Source: Siphonodentalium dalli | Lineage: Eukaryota > Mollusca > Scaphopoda > Gadilida > Siphonodentaliidae | Direction: 5' to 3' | NCBI GenBank assembly: GCA_032622095.1 | Contig: CP136065.1 | Span: 98,399,343-98,463,342, forward strand | Length of the DNA stretch: 64,000 nt | In this document: in pieces, positions 11,791-23,203 of the stretch | Numbering within the stretch: position 1 is the stretch's first letter | Layout of the letters: each line of letters begins with the position of its first letter | Notes under the pieces: model-generated | Told to the model about the DNA's origin: nothing | Database searches by the model: none | What the model saw: only the letters and a program-made list of their open reading frames with translations | Program-made: the position numbers and the translations under genes

Positions 11791-12659
11791 TTATATACGG
11801 ATACAACAACGACAAAACAGCACGAATTACGTAATGCTTTGACTGGCACACTTCCATCATAATATGATCGTACATGACACGTAATGGAGCAACCACAAAT
11901 GTTATCGTCAAGTCCAATATTGCAATAATTATAAGATGCGGCGTACTACATGTACATGTACCTGTATTATACCACACGGTGAGATGTCCGTATCGTCACA
12001 TTAAAATACCAGGTTAGAACGTGGGTTGAGAATTTGAGATGATCATATATAGTCACAAATAGCCGCATTACTAATACTTGACGTTGCCAATCTTGTGAAC
12101 TATTCAAACCCAGCATTAAATTGCTGAATGCTTCTGTCCCCCACCTACATGCAACTGCCAACCCTGAGTTACAAATTATTTGTAAATTTCAGACAAACAT
12201 TATGTTAGGGACTGGTTGATATTAGCGTAGTCTTCTATATAATGATATATGCATGTGGCTTGCTATGTACCGTATGTATATACATGTATATACCGGTAAC
12301 AGCATTATCCCGGTTACATGTACATGTACGTTCAGTCCAAACATATTTTACTAAAGATCAAACATAAAAAAATAACAGCTGAGAACCTGGTGTGAATTGA
12401 ACTGTGGTGGGGTCTCAAGCCGATCTACCCCTGCACGTCAGAACAAAATGCCATTAAATGGCATAAGTAGCTCGAGGATGAATGTGATCCATCATACCGA
12501 AGTTAATTCAACCAGGCCCACAGGTCACCGATATCTGCAATCACGCTACCGCAAGTATATGTTTAAATGTTTAATGTATCATATTTTCATCAATGCAGAA
12601 ATTCTCATGAATAAAGTGGTACGCACATTATGTACACGTATATGGTATATATCGCCTAA
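11791..12659. other. Gene-less intronic sequence
   Basis: Contains ACATGTAC and ACCGGTA patches near 12270-12330 and short unsupported frames. No exon was recognised. Confidence 0.35.
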
Positions 12660-12990
12660 AGTTTAATTAGAATTTCCAATGGATGGAAATGGAACGTCAC
12701 TTTAATATTTGAGTCGGCAGTGCTCTGAATGTGAAGTGTCAATTTAATGAAATATGGATTGGTTCGCCTGAATGAATTGATGTGTGTGAACATACCATAC
12801 CGGTACATGTAAAGTGTCCCTTTAATGAAATGTTGAGATGATGGAACAAACGATGAATTTGCAATTTCCTTTAATGAAGAAAACAGTGATGAAATTGGTT
12901 TACATGTATATGTACAGTATGGTGGTGAAAATGTGAATTAACTGAAATGATGAAAGTGTCAATGACACGGTAGCTCAACTTGAAACTTGA
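12660..12990. repeat. Short diverged tandem repeat (GTGTCCCTTTAATGAAAT)
   Basis: Units carrying 'gtgtc(c/a)(c/a)tttaatgaaat' or close variants recur near 12735, 12812 and 12870, with partial matches near 12700 and 12953. The copies are strongly diverged, so boundaries are approximate. Confidence 0.4.
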
Positions 12991-13094
12991 AAAGGGAATA
13001 ATTTCATGTGTTACAGTCAATAGAGTGATTAGGAATGCGGAAAGTTGAAATATCTAAGTAATTCTAGATTATCAACATGAAGAGATATATATAT

Positions 13095-14345
13095 ATATAA
13101 AGTAAAATCAAAGATGGTTGCTGGCGGCTATGTTTTGAAATGAAATTCAAAAACATTTGATAGCTTCCATCTAGTAGATCAATGTCAAGATTAATATGAA
13201 GTTTGGAAATGATTGGCTGAGGGAAGTGGACTGTAGGGTGTGCCAAAGAATTTCCTCATGCAAAGAGGGAAATCCAAGATGACTACCAGAAGACATAATT
13301 TTATACCCCAAATGAATCGTTGCCATCTTGTTAATGCTAACAGCCATGAAACATTTCATAATGATCGGACCAAAGGTACGACTTGTACCCCATGGCAAAG
13401 GATTTAGTCATGCAAAGAATAAAATCCAAGATGGCTGCTGGAGGCCATCTTTTATTTTATAACCGAATGACCCTAAAATGACACTTTCCCATATGCATGT
13501 CAATATTAACATCCACGACAAAATTCATGTGATCAGACAAAAACTCCGGCTTGTAGCCCGTGCTAATGGATTGAATTTTGAAATCCAAGATGGCCGTTGG
13601 CAGCCATTTTATTTGTACTGAATGATGCCAAAATGACTCGTTCCCTTCTACATGTCAATGTCAAGAGCCAAGACAAATTTCATAATGATACGACCAAAGG
13701 TACGACTTGTAGCCCGTGGCAAAGGATTTAGTCATGCAAAGAATAAAATCCAAGATGGCTGCTGGAGGCCATCTTTTATTTTATGGCCGAATGACCCTAA
13801 AATGACTCTTTCCCATATGCATGTCAATATTAACATCCACGACAAAATTCATGTGATCAGACAAATCTCCGGCTTGTAGCCCGTGCTAATGGATTGAATT
13901 TTGAAATCCAAGATGGCCGTTGGCAGCCATTTTATTTGTACTGAATGATGCCAAAATGACTCGTTCCCTTCTACATGTCAATGTCAAGAGCCAAGACAAA
14001 TTTCATAATGATCCGACCAAAGGTACGACTTGTAGCCTGTGGCAAAGGATTTAGTCGTGCAAAGAGTAAAATCAAAGATGGCTGCTGGCGGCCATGTTTT
14101 ATGGCCAAATGACCCCAAAATGACTCGTTCCCATATGTATGGCAATATTAACATCCACGACAAAATTCATGATGACCAGACAAAAAGTCCGGCCTGTAGC
14201 CCGTGCTAATGGATTGAATTTTGAAATCCAAGATGGCCGTTGACGACCATTTTATTTTTACCAAATGATGCCAAAATGACTCGTTCCCGTCTACATGTCA
14301 ATGTCAAGAGCCATGAAAAATTTCATAATGATCCGACCAAAGGTA
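13095..14345. repeat. ~160-bp satellite in 322-bp dimers with AAGATGGC hairpins
   Basis: Eight monomers carry 'aaatcc/caaagatggc...' near 13105, 13271, 13430, 13581, 13747, 13905, 14070 and 14227. The phrase 'tttcataatgat(c)cgacc' recurs at 13354, 13678, 14001 and 14321, a dimer period of 320-324 bp. In many monomers AAGATGGC is followed within about 8 bases by a complementary GCCATCTT or GCCATTTT. Each unit therefore holds a small hairpin and a core resembling the YY1 site CAAGATGGC. Frames seen across the array are not genes. Confidence 0.8.
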
Positions 14346-15670
14346 GACTTGTATGTTACACGGGTGTAAATAGGTTCGGAGTGACGTCTAGTGGATGCGG
14401 GAGGAATATATAGGAGAGAATAAAATACACTGGGCCCTGATTGGTCAATAGCCTTGTATGCTTTTTGCATAAACAAATCATCACACCTCTTCCCTATGGT
14501 TTCCCATAGGTAAAATAACCATTGGCACAGGAATTAACCCTTTGTAGTGAAGTTTGAATTTTCGGTGTGGTCTAAAATATGACAGTATTTTTTTATGCGG
14601 ATCTGACACTAGTTACGAAAACACAAGATTTAAAGGCGAATTCCCTGCTAGGCAGACATGATTTTTTTGTGTAAAAAGTTTCCCCAAATGTAAATTTGTC
14701 AGATTTATCAAAAAAATTGGACCCACAATTTATATAGCCAACAGCATACGCTAAACGTTAGCACTGAGGCCTATGGAAAACATTTACACCAGTGTAAACT
14801 ACAGGGAAAAAATGAGCTTTTTGGCATTTTTGATTCCTGGGAGTCACTTTAAAGTATTTTAATGCATTTTTCACAGCCTGGTCTTTCAGTCCAATGAATC
14901 TCCGATGCATGGTGTGGCTATTCTTGCTGCTGATGTCTTCTTTCATTTTCATCGGCCAAAAAAATAGTATGATTTTTCATAAAAAATGCCAAATTTTCAA
15001 GGTATTTTCAAAACATTTCAAGGTGGTAATATATATATAGTCACATGATAATGCAAATCACCCATAATATGAACATGTCAATGACACACATACCAATTGT
15101 TATAAGAAGCATAGCTAACAAGTATTTTTGATTTTATAGCCAGTGATAGACAGATATATATCATAAAAGTGTGTCATTTCCACTGGTGGGTATGGCCATT
15201 TGAAGGTTAATAGCACTAAAACTTGGACACATTTAAGAAAATGCTTCAGCATTTCATAGAGAGCATATCTTTGTTCAACTAATTAAATATACACCCACAT
15301 CCAGTTATCTGGGATCACCCTTGCAGACCTGAAAATGTAATATTTTAGTCTTCCATGTGCTGATAAAGTCATGTGCTTGATGCTCAGTTGATCAGATCTG
15401 GACTCAATGACCTCACATCACCAGACAGAAGTTCTCTCATGGACAGAATCTTGTACGGTCTTCTATAACTGGTCCAAGTTTGCAATACCAGACCCCAAAA
15501 ACTGTGTGAAAATTGGGCCTGAACATGACTTGTGGTGGAAAATAGTGCTTTTTTATGAATAATGTGTTAAAGGGGATGGGGTTAAATTGTGTGTGATAAA
15601 TAAAGAACCACAGAAGTGATATTGTTTTTGAACACATTTTTTCCATTGATGGGTAATTCTGAAGAAATGT
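14346..15670. other. Sequence interrupting the 160-bp satellite
   Basis: Unrelated sequence separates the main array from a further monomer at 15671-15790. I could not find clean terminal repeats or target duplications, so the origin of the 1.3-kb insert is unknown. A short inverted pair, TTACACGGGTGTAAAT at 14354 and ATTTACACCAGTGTAAAC near 14784, may mark a smaller element inside it. Confidence 0.45.
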
Positions 15671-15790
15671 AGGCAAAGGATTTAGTCATGCAAAGAGTAA
15701 AATCCAATTTGGCTGCCAGCGGCCATGTTTTATGGCAGTATGAACACAAAATTACTCGTTATCATCTACATATTAACATTCATGACAAAT
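15671..15790. repeat. Displaced monomer of the 160-bp satellite
   Basis: It carries 'ggcaaaggatttagtcatgc', 'aaaatccaatttggctgcca' and 'gcggccatgttttatggc', matching the 13.1-14.3 kb array. It is separated from that array by the insert described above. Confidence 0.75.
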
Positions 15791-16135
15791 TCGAAGTGGG
15801 TATCCCACTATAATTAAAGTTATTGACTTGAATAACTGGGTGATACATTATGTTAGTACTCTGTGTTATGTAAACAAATGCCATGTTATGTAAACAAACA
15901 GTACATAAAGAGTAAATGTATGTCATAAGCAAAACACTCAACACCGAGGAGAACGACACTATATTAACTTTTGTCAGAAATGCCACCAAGTTGTTTACAA
16001 CATACCGGTACCAGTATAGCTATCACAAGTCTTCACTTTTCAAGATCTCTGTGTTGAAAGGGTCACTATGAATCACTCTCCTAAACAATCGCCACGGTGT
16101 TGAGCGTTTTGCATACATAGGCCTACGTGTGTACA
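15791..16135. other. Gene-less intronic sequence
   Basis: No exon or repeat was recognised between the displaced satellite monomer and the next tandem array. Confidence 0.35.
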
Positions 16136-16139
16136 TACC

Positions 16140-16875
16140 AAATATGAGTCGGATCAGTCGAGGTCCAGAAACATGCCTTTATGAGCATACATGTGTATGA
16201 GCGAGGTCAACGTCAAAGTACACGGGCTACATACTAGTACCAAACTCGAGTCGGATCGGTGGAGGCCCAGAAACATGACTATATGAGTGTATATGAGCAA
16301 GGTCAAGGTGAAGGACACAGTTGCATGTGAAATTGACCTGCTCATATTGTTCCCTGGATCAAAGTACTAGTACATGCAGGCCTACGTGTACATACCTAAT
16401 ATGAGTCAGATTGGTCGAGCAGTTTTCTAGTCTATAACACACATAAAGACAGAAGTTTATAATAAACTTGCTGATGTTCCCGGCTTCATCCGGGCTATTC
16501 GGGGAACAACGTTCAAAAGTATTAGGAGAAAGAAAAAATCTATTTGAGTCGGATTGGTCGATGTCCAGAAACATGGCTATATGGGCGAGTTCAAGGACAT
16601 GGTCGCGTGTGGAATTTGACCCAACCATATTGTTCCCAGGATCAAAGTAAGCCTACATACCAAATTTGAGTCGGATCGGTCAAGAAACATGCCTACATTA
16701 TATTAACAAGGACACGGCCGTATGTGAAATTAGACCCGCCCATATTGTGCCCGGTAACAAAGTAGGCCTATATATGCCAAATTTGAGTCGGATCGGTCGA
16801 GGTCCAGAAACATGCCCACATGTACATGTACATGTTGTATATGAGTATATATGAGCGAGGTCAAGGGCATGGTCG
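16140..16875. repeat. Imperfect 100-155 bp tandem repeat (GAGTCGGATCGGTCGAGG)
   Basis: The phrase 'gagtcggatcggtcgaggtc', usually followed by 'cagaaacatg', recurs near 16146, 16248, 16403, 16546, 16668 and 16784. 'gagcgaggtcaa' and 'cccgcccatattgt(t/g)c' also recur between copies. Spacing is irregular because units are truncated. It is noncoding. Confidence 0.7.
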
Positions 16876-17549
16876 CACATGGCGGCGGCTCGTTTGATCC
16901 AGCGATCTGACCTCTTCAATTCGACGTGATACTTCGCCCAGATCAATTCACTGCATCGATAACATGTATTTATCCGATGAAAAGGCTGTAATTAATCCTC
17001 GATGATAACTGATTATCTAGAATCAAGGAATGAATTTAATCAGATGATAAAAGCTGAAACAATCCTTGCTACTTTTCGGTTGGCGATTATCGCAATACAA
17101 GAGGGGAACACTCTGACGTTCGTACTCAGATATCATCAATGTTTGTACCTACCCTGTCTGTCCTAGGATTCACGGGAAAATGGCTAATTTGATTCTATTT
17201 GTCGTCATATATATACTCTACCCCACTTAGTATTCCTTTTCATAAAGATAAAATAAAACAAGCCGATATGATATGATTAAAATATCTTAAGCATGAAATA
17301 TTGCGATAAGTTGTTATCAGAGTACGTTATACCTGTGATAGTTACGTTACGCACACGGTGTTCCACTATCGTATTGTGATAATTGTTACTGCTAGATTCT
17401 GCGCAGTGGCCGACAGGAAGTCACGTGTTTATTTCGATAAATAGCGTACACTCTTCCTGAATTTCGTCTCATCGTATAGAAAATATAGAAAAAACTATAT
17501 GACGTCATTCACCTACCTTAGGTATAAACAACTGCGGCGCGCTGAGTGG
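16876..17549. other. Gene-less intronic sequence
   Basis: No exon recognised. Sequence similarity to unit B resumes at about 17550. Confidence 0.35.
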
Positions 17550-18320
17550 TTGCTATTATACAGTGGTGTGCGTTAGAAGATGCAGCAAATCAGATCCAAA
17601 CACTCCCAGAAAATGAAAGTGAACATATGGGGATTCAGAAACACATCTTGGGTATGATCCTAGTTAATAAAATGTATGGTAAGTTCAAGTAACTTGGCAC
17701 TTCAAACTTAACATGCTCGAGTCTCGTGATCTCTTGTTACCCTCGAATATTGTCGAATACGACAAATAAAAATATAAAATACATTTATAATTGACTATAA
17801 CGAATTTTTTATTAACTAGTGATTTTCGTCCGTTGTTCCAGGTTTCCAGACCATGTAGCCAACTACGCCAGATTTTGGATCGGTATAACCAGGAATATTC
17901 CAGAAACTAATTATTTCGTAACATATGATGGCGCTCGAGTCACTTGGTTTATGTGGTCTTCTGGACAGCCAAATGATGCCGCGCCTTGCGTGTATATGCA
18001 CAACCCGAATGGATTCAATGATCACCCTTGCAACACACCATCTAGAGACATAACAACATTGTGCGAGAAAGGTTATTATTAAAAATCGATCACAATCACC
18101 ACGTCACATGTAGTTAGTCCATCACTGGCGTAATCCATCTCATCCGAATATTGGCGATCATTTGTTAATATGTTTGATATCGGAGACAAACATATATGCT
18201 ATCAGGATTAAGACAGGATTAAGACAATTTGTCATTGGTTACATTCGACCTTAATTTCCCCTCCATGCAGTGGTGTGATTTCCTATTTCAACTAGCCAGG
18301 AAAACGAAAACATTCTTGAC
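17550..18320. repeat. Segmental duplication block A3 (contains CTLD exon 2; paired with 39715-40320)
   Basis: Shared with unit B from 'gatgcagc(a/g)aatcagatcca' through the lectin exon to 'gtgtgatttcct'. The coding part is the best conserved, but the flanking intron sequence also aligns. This argues for a DNA duplication rather than retrocopying. Confidence 0.85.
17842..18071 (+). CDS. C-type lectin-like receptor gene, CTLD exon 2 (unit A)
   Basis: This exon encodes the C-terminal half of the lectin-like domain. The core motifs are FWIGI (family 'WIG'), WSSGQPND (the 'xPx' loop, here QPN) and CVYM. The fourth is GFNDHPC, where the usual WND has Phe for Trp, and TTLCEK closes the fold. The acceptor TTCCAG ends at 17841 (phase 2). 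The exon can end at 18071 with a GT donor after the CEK codons (phase 1), which fits the acceptor at 23204. If that donor is not used, translation would stop two codons later (GYY stop). Retention of QPN and ND suggests a Ca2+/sugar site may be kept; this is an inference. A closely related exon lies at 39866-40101. Confidence 0.7.
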
Positions 18321-18780
18321 TCGTCCCTGCTATCACTAACATCTTATCTTCTTATAAGTTATATTATACCTTTGAATCACATAAAGTTAAGTGCAGATAC
18401 ATTGCATAATACTAAAACATGTACATGTAGCGGGTGATTTCCGGCAGCAAGCATGATTTATACGCCCTTTAAATTAGGCTGTAATTGGTACTTGTGATTT
18501 ATGTGCCCACATTGAGCAGTATTTACAGAGATTTGGAGCACCAAATATACCCAGCCGTATGGCCCTGTCGGAAACTCATCGGAGCGCAAAATAGCACATG
18601 TCCGGAAACTGTTTTTAGACTCAGGCTAATTGCCTCTTTGGAGTTCATGCACCTTATTCTAATTCCATATATTTGATAAACCTTATAGATAATTTCACTG
18701 TATGTAAAGTTAAGAAAACAATTGTCCATAACGAACGCCTCCATTTTAACAGGATACAGAATACACTCATTGCGCATGTT
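18321..18780. other. Gene-less intronic sequence
   Basis: Intron between the lectin exon and the mucin-like exon. Short frames only. Confidence 0.35.
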
Positions 18781-18781
18781 G

Positions 18782-19006
18782 CACATTTTGTCGTTTTCGA
18801 CCCGCGCCCATATGTGCTACATTATCACATGTTTTGACGCGAGCTGAACACGACACAAGCGCCAAAACATGCTACATTTATCGTACATTTTGTCGCTTTC
18901 GGCGAAAGCACCAGAAGCGACAAATTTGTGCCATAATGTCGCTTTCAGCGCGCGACTAATGACGCATGTTTTGTCGCTTTCGGCGCACGACAGAAGCGCC
19001 ATTAGG
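18782..19006. repeat. Diverged minisatellite (TTTTGTCGCTTTCGGCG)
   Basis: Four imperfect units carry 'catttt/gttttgtcgctttcgg' followed by 'cgacagaagcgcc'-like ends, near 18785, 18827, 18888 and 18964. It is GC-richer than its surroundings. It is noncoding. Confidence 0.5.
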
Positions 19007-21200
19007 AAGTGGTCTTACTGTTATTCCATAATGTTTCCATTGTAATTCAAGTTGAATATTTGTCGATAAAGCACGCATTCTGATTGGCCGAGAACTGCCA
19101 ACATCTGTCGCTGACAGGGCAACTTTTTGAATGGGGCACGGTGTCAACAACGCGTTTACAATGCCAGGAGCCTGCTAATCGAGTCTATATAGATACGGTG
19201 AACATGAAGTTAACGTTGTTACGTGCGCTCGCGCAACAGTATGGCGATCAGACAGATTCGTAGGTTGGTGTCACCCTACTCCGTTTCACTCCATGACGTC
19301 ACCAAAAACGACGTAAAACCTCGTGGCGTTCTAACATTTTACTGTGCCGCGTTTTTGCTATGTTTATTTTATGTGTTGTTTTCGATTATTTGTTTGTCGC
19401 CGATATCGCCATTTGTCGGGATTCCATGTTTCTATATTTAAAACTGGCATGCTCGTAGTGAGCCTCGATTTCGATTTTTTCTCCCATGTCAAAATACGTC
19501 AGAGTTATGACAAAATAGATCGACCTACATTTTCTCCATCAGAACTCTATATCAAAGAGTCTATAGACTCATTCGGGACCTACATAGACTCCTTCATTTT
19601 GGGTATTTTTACTTATAATTGGGAAGTTTTATCATTTTTGGTTAGTGCGAAGACCTCTTTTTATCGTGCGGGAAAAGAGAGACATTCAAAACGCAATTTC
19701 GTTATTCGACGCAATAGGCTGAATAGCCTAATAGCCTAACCTTCAGCCGAGTTCCGGGTCAAATACGACGAATGACGTAACACAAAACAAAACGCATTTG
19801 TTGACACAAACACCGTTTGAAGAGTTTATTATTACATAAAATGATCGTTATTGATTAATTATGGATTAATTATTGATATTTATTGTTGCATATTGGCTGC
19901 TATCAATATTTACACAAATGGTATTAATTATTTCTTATAATTGCTCCTTTGGTCAACTTTGACTATCGGAAAATGAAAATGAAAATATGCCGCTGAAAAA
20001 AATGTAATCGATATTAAAGGTACGGTTGGCCTTGACGGTGGGTATCCTGTGAAAATATTTCCAACCGTCAAAAACCACCACAAACAGAAAGAACATCAAA
20101 ATGTAGACAGACTTTGTCCGTATACAAATAAGAAATATCGCATAAACAGTATGTTATTGTCATATGGTTGACCATTGTTATGTAAACAAAAGCATAAAAA
20201 GTTACTTTTCTGGTGTTTGTTTATATTATAATGGTAAACATAAAGAGCGTTCTTTGTGGGTGAATTCCTGATACGGAACTACTAAAGAGCGTTTATGCCA
20301 TTTGTGTGTGATTAGCCAGTAGCATTGTGCTTTCTTCTGTAACACAATCAGGCTCTTGCTTAGGTAAAATATAGTAGGTCTTTAAGATAACATGCTGTTT
20401 ACGCGATGGTCTTGGTATATATGAACGAAACTGTATGCGTTTTACTGTTTTTTCTGTTTACGGTGATTGGAACAAATATGAATATTTTCGACAACTAAGG
20501 CCTCACGTGCCTTTAAAGTCTCACCCTTTCGGCAACATGGAATTTGTTTTAATTACTTAAATGATTAATATAGTAATTTGCCTTTTATCTGTGATGAAAT
20601 GAGAAATGGTAATTGTCTCTTTTTGCTAACATTAAATTAAATTAAATAAATTAAGTAAAATACATTGAAATTATTTTTTTAATTATTTTTTATTACATTT
20701 TTGCGCACGTTGGCATCTCTCTGAGTGCATTCTAGTTCTTGTGATGTTATGAGTGAGTAACACCGTGGAACGTTCCCAGATATTTGATCACCGCAAAAAG
20801 TATACCTCACTTCAAAGAATGTAATATCGGTATAAAGTGTTTTTCGTGCAGTTATTTAATTTTCTTGGTCGATTGAATTACATGTCGAGACAAACATCAC
20901 CCTGTTTCGTTGGATATTTCTTTATTTTGTGCGAGTCTCGCAATGGGGGTTCTCAAACTTTCCCGAGCATGCATACTTTTCAACTATTTCTGCTCTCAAA
21001 AAATAAAAACATAAAATGCATGGACAGGTTTCATAAGCAATCACTGGCTAATCACATACGTCATCCTATAATAGGTAGTTGATAGGAAACAGACAGTAAG
21101 TGGTAAAAATTATAAATTTATTCCGAACAAAAATTATTTCGTGTTTCTGGAGGCGGAGGGTGTCCTAAAGACTTGCTAGAACGGAAACAAAATTGGGTCG
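19007..21200. other. Intronic sequence specific to unit A, with small duplicate patch
   Basis: A short block near 19031-19090 ('ccattgtaattcaagt...gcacgcattctgattgg') matches 40575-40640 in unit B. The rest has no counterpart in unit B. A frame at 19344-19739 (131 residues) overlaps another at 19223-19441 and shows no domain. Two copies of the AAAGAGCGTT motif lie at 20241 and 20283. Confidence 0.45.
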
Positions 21201-21204
21201 AGCG

Positions 21205-21570
21205 GTGGTGTGGATAGGCCTATAATTGAGAATCACTGTGGTGTGGATATAATTGAGAATCGCTGGGGTTTCGCTATAATTGAGATACATGTATAGTTGG
21301 GAATCACTCGGGCGTGTATATAATTGAGTATCAATGGGGTGTGGATATAATGAGCATTGCTGGGATGTCGCTATAATTGAGAATCGCTGGGGTGTGGCTA
21401 TATTTGAAAATCGCTGTAGTGTGGATATAGTTGAGAATCACTATGGTGTTGATATAATTGAGAATCGCTGGGGTGTGGCTATAATTAATTATTGGTGGTA
21501 TGTGACTATAATTGAGCATTGCTGGGGCATGGATATAATTGAGAATCTCTGGGGTGTTGCTATAATCTTC
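21205..21570. repeat. 27-bp minisatellite (GGTGTGGATATAATTGAGAA)
   Basis: About 13 imperfect copies of a 27-bp unit. Because 27 is a multiple of three, open frames run through the array on both strands: a Trp/Ile/Glu-rich frame on plus and an Asn-Tyr-Ser-His-rich frame on minus. I read them as repeat artefacts. Neither shows a start context or flanking exon structure. Confidence 0.8.
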
Positions 21571-22889
21571 AGCAGTCGTTTTCACGAGTCAGACCATACA
21601 CTATAGTCCAGGTGATTGATAACGAACCAAAACTGTATATAGCCTACATGATTGTGTGACGTCACCAATCTTTAACAATTACCGACCAAGTGAAAACGCA
21701 TTGAAGCCAACCCAAATCGGTCATCGTTCAGCCTATCATGGCCATCGACAACCGCCAGCATCGCATGGTTCTCTAAACGTCTTCAAATCATTATAATCAT
21801 TATTTGTGTTATTGGTGAGGGCAAGTATAGGCCTATACAGAATCCTAACGGTCTCGTGGATCACATTCCCGGACCATCTCCTTCGGCAGAAAGTATTGGA
21901 TAACACTCGAAACTTGTCAGTTGCACAATGTATCTAGGATGTTTTATTTTTCATGACAAACGGGTTATGCCCCAAATATGTTGATAATAAATTAATCGAC
22001 ATTTCTACTATAGCCTTACAAGCACAAACTTTATTAAGCCTATTTTCGCCCCGGTACGAGATTCATCACAACCACAACACGAAATAGATGTACATCATAT
22101 CTTTATTTTCCATTTAATGCACATCACTTGGGCTTTAAGTGTAAGTTTTTCTGTAGAAACTACCGTGCAAAAGGAAACAAAATACATTTTATATATGCTA
22201 TTAATTGTTACAACAAGGCTACATAGTACACACACGAATCTGATAATCCACAGATAATTAATATTTTCTTGAGTCGAAAAGGAACACATAATTATGAAAA
22301 AAGCAGAACATACATTCAGATTCAAGTGAGTTCGTTAGGGTTAGAAACATAATAATAATGCCGTTATTCGTCCAATTTCGTTCAATACGATGACATTTTA
22401 CATATGAAATGAACACGATGAAATGGACAATCGGAGAGCTCCACCATCGTCAAGAAATAGTAGGGTTAATTTCAGTAAAATACTCACAGCTTCCTATGGA
22501 TAACATGCAACTGTCATCGCTTATGAATATCTCGATGTTGGTAGATTATACTCTATAATTATGTGTACAAAACGACCAGATTATGTGTTTTATTGGGTTT
22601 GTTTTACATTTTGCATCTTGGATTTCTCAGCAACCCGGATGTGTCATTAACCAAATTTATACACGAAGTTACTTTTATGTTCCACTCTTGGGACGAAGCC
22701 TTATTTATGTACGGACTGCAATTAATCATAATCATACTACGAAATAAGGCCTACATAGTACATATGTGAATCGGATCTGATGGGAATACGTATCTATGAA
22801 CTGATTTTGATAATTGTTTTAAAACCCCAGGGTTTAGTCGTGTTCCGTTAATTATGCTAGCGTATGCTGATATCGTTGGTGATACTTAA
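21571..22889. other. Gene-less intronic sequence
   Basis: Short frames near 22095-22325 and 22563-22769 lack domains and conservation. Nothing else was recognised. Confidence 0.35.
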
Positions 22890-23203
22890 CAGCTCGGATA
22901 TGTTGTCATCGCTCACAGCAAGAGCGATACGCGAAGATTAGTCAGCCAGGCAGATTTGGCGATATCGGCGATCACGCCGGTCGTGACGTCGCGGTTATAA
23001 CAACGACCACAGATACCTTGACCGTATGCCTCTACAAAATAAACCCACTGCATGGTTTATATAATAGTCACATTTGGTGGACAACGTTGGCCGGTGGTTA
23101 TTTCGGTATCACCCAGTGGAAACTTATGCACAACGATGAACGTGCGTCAATTTAAGAATATTATATGATCATACAGTACCATTTCTGCAATATATATCTT
23201 CAG

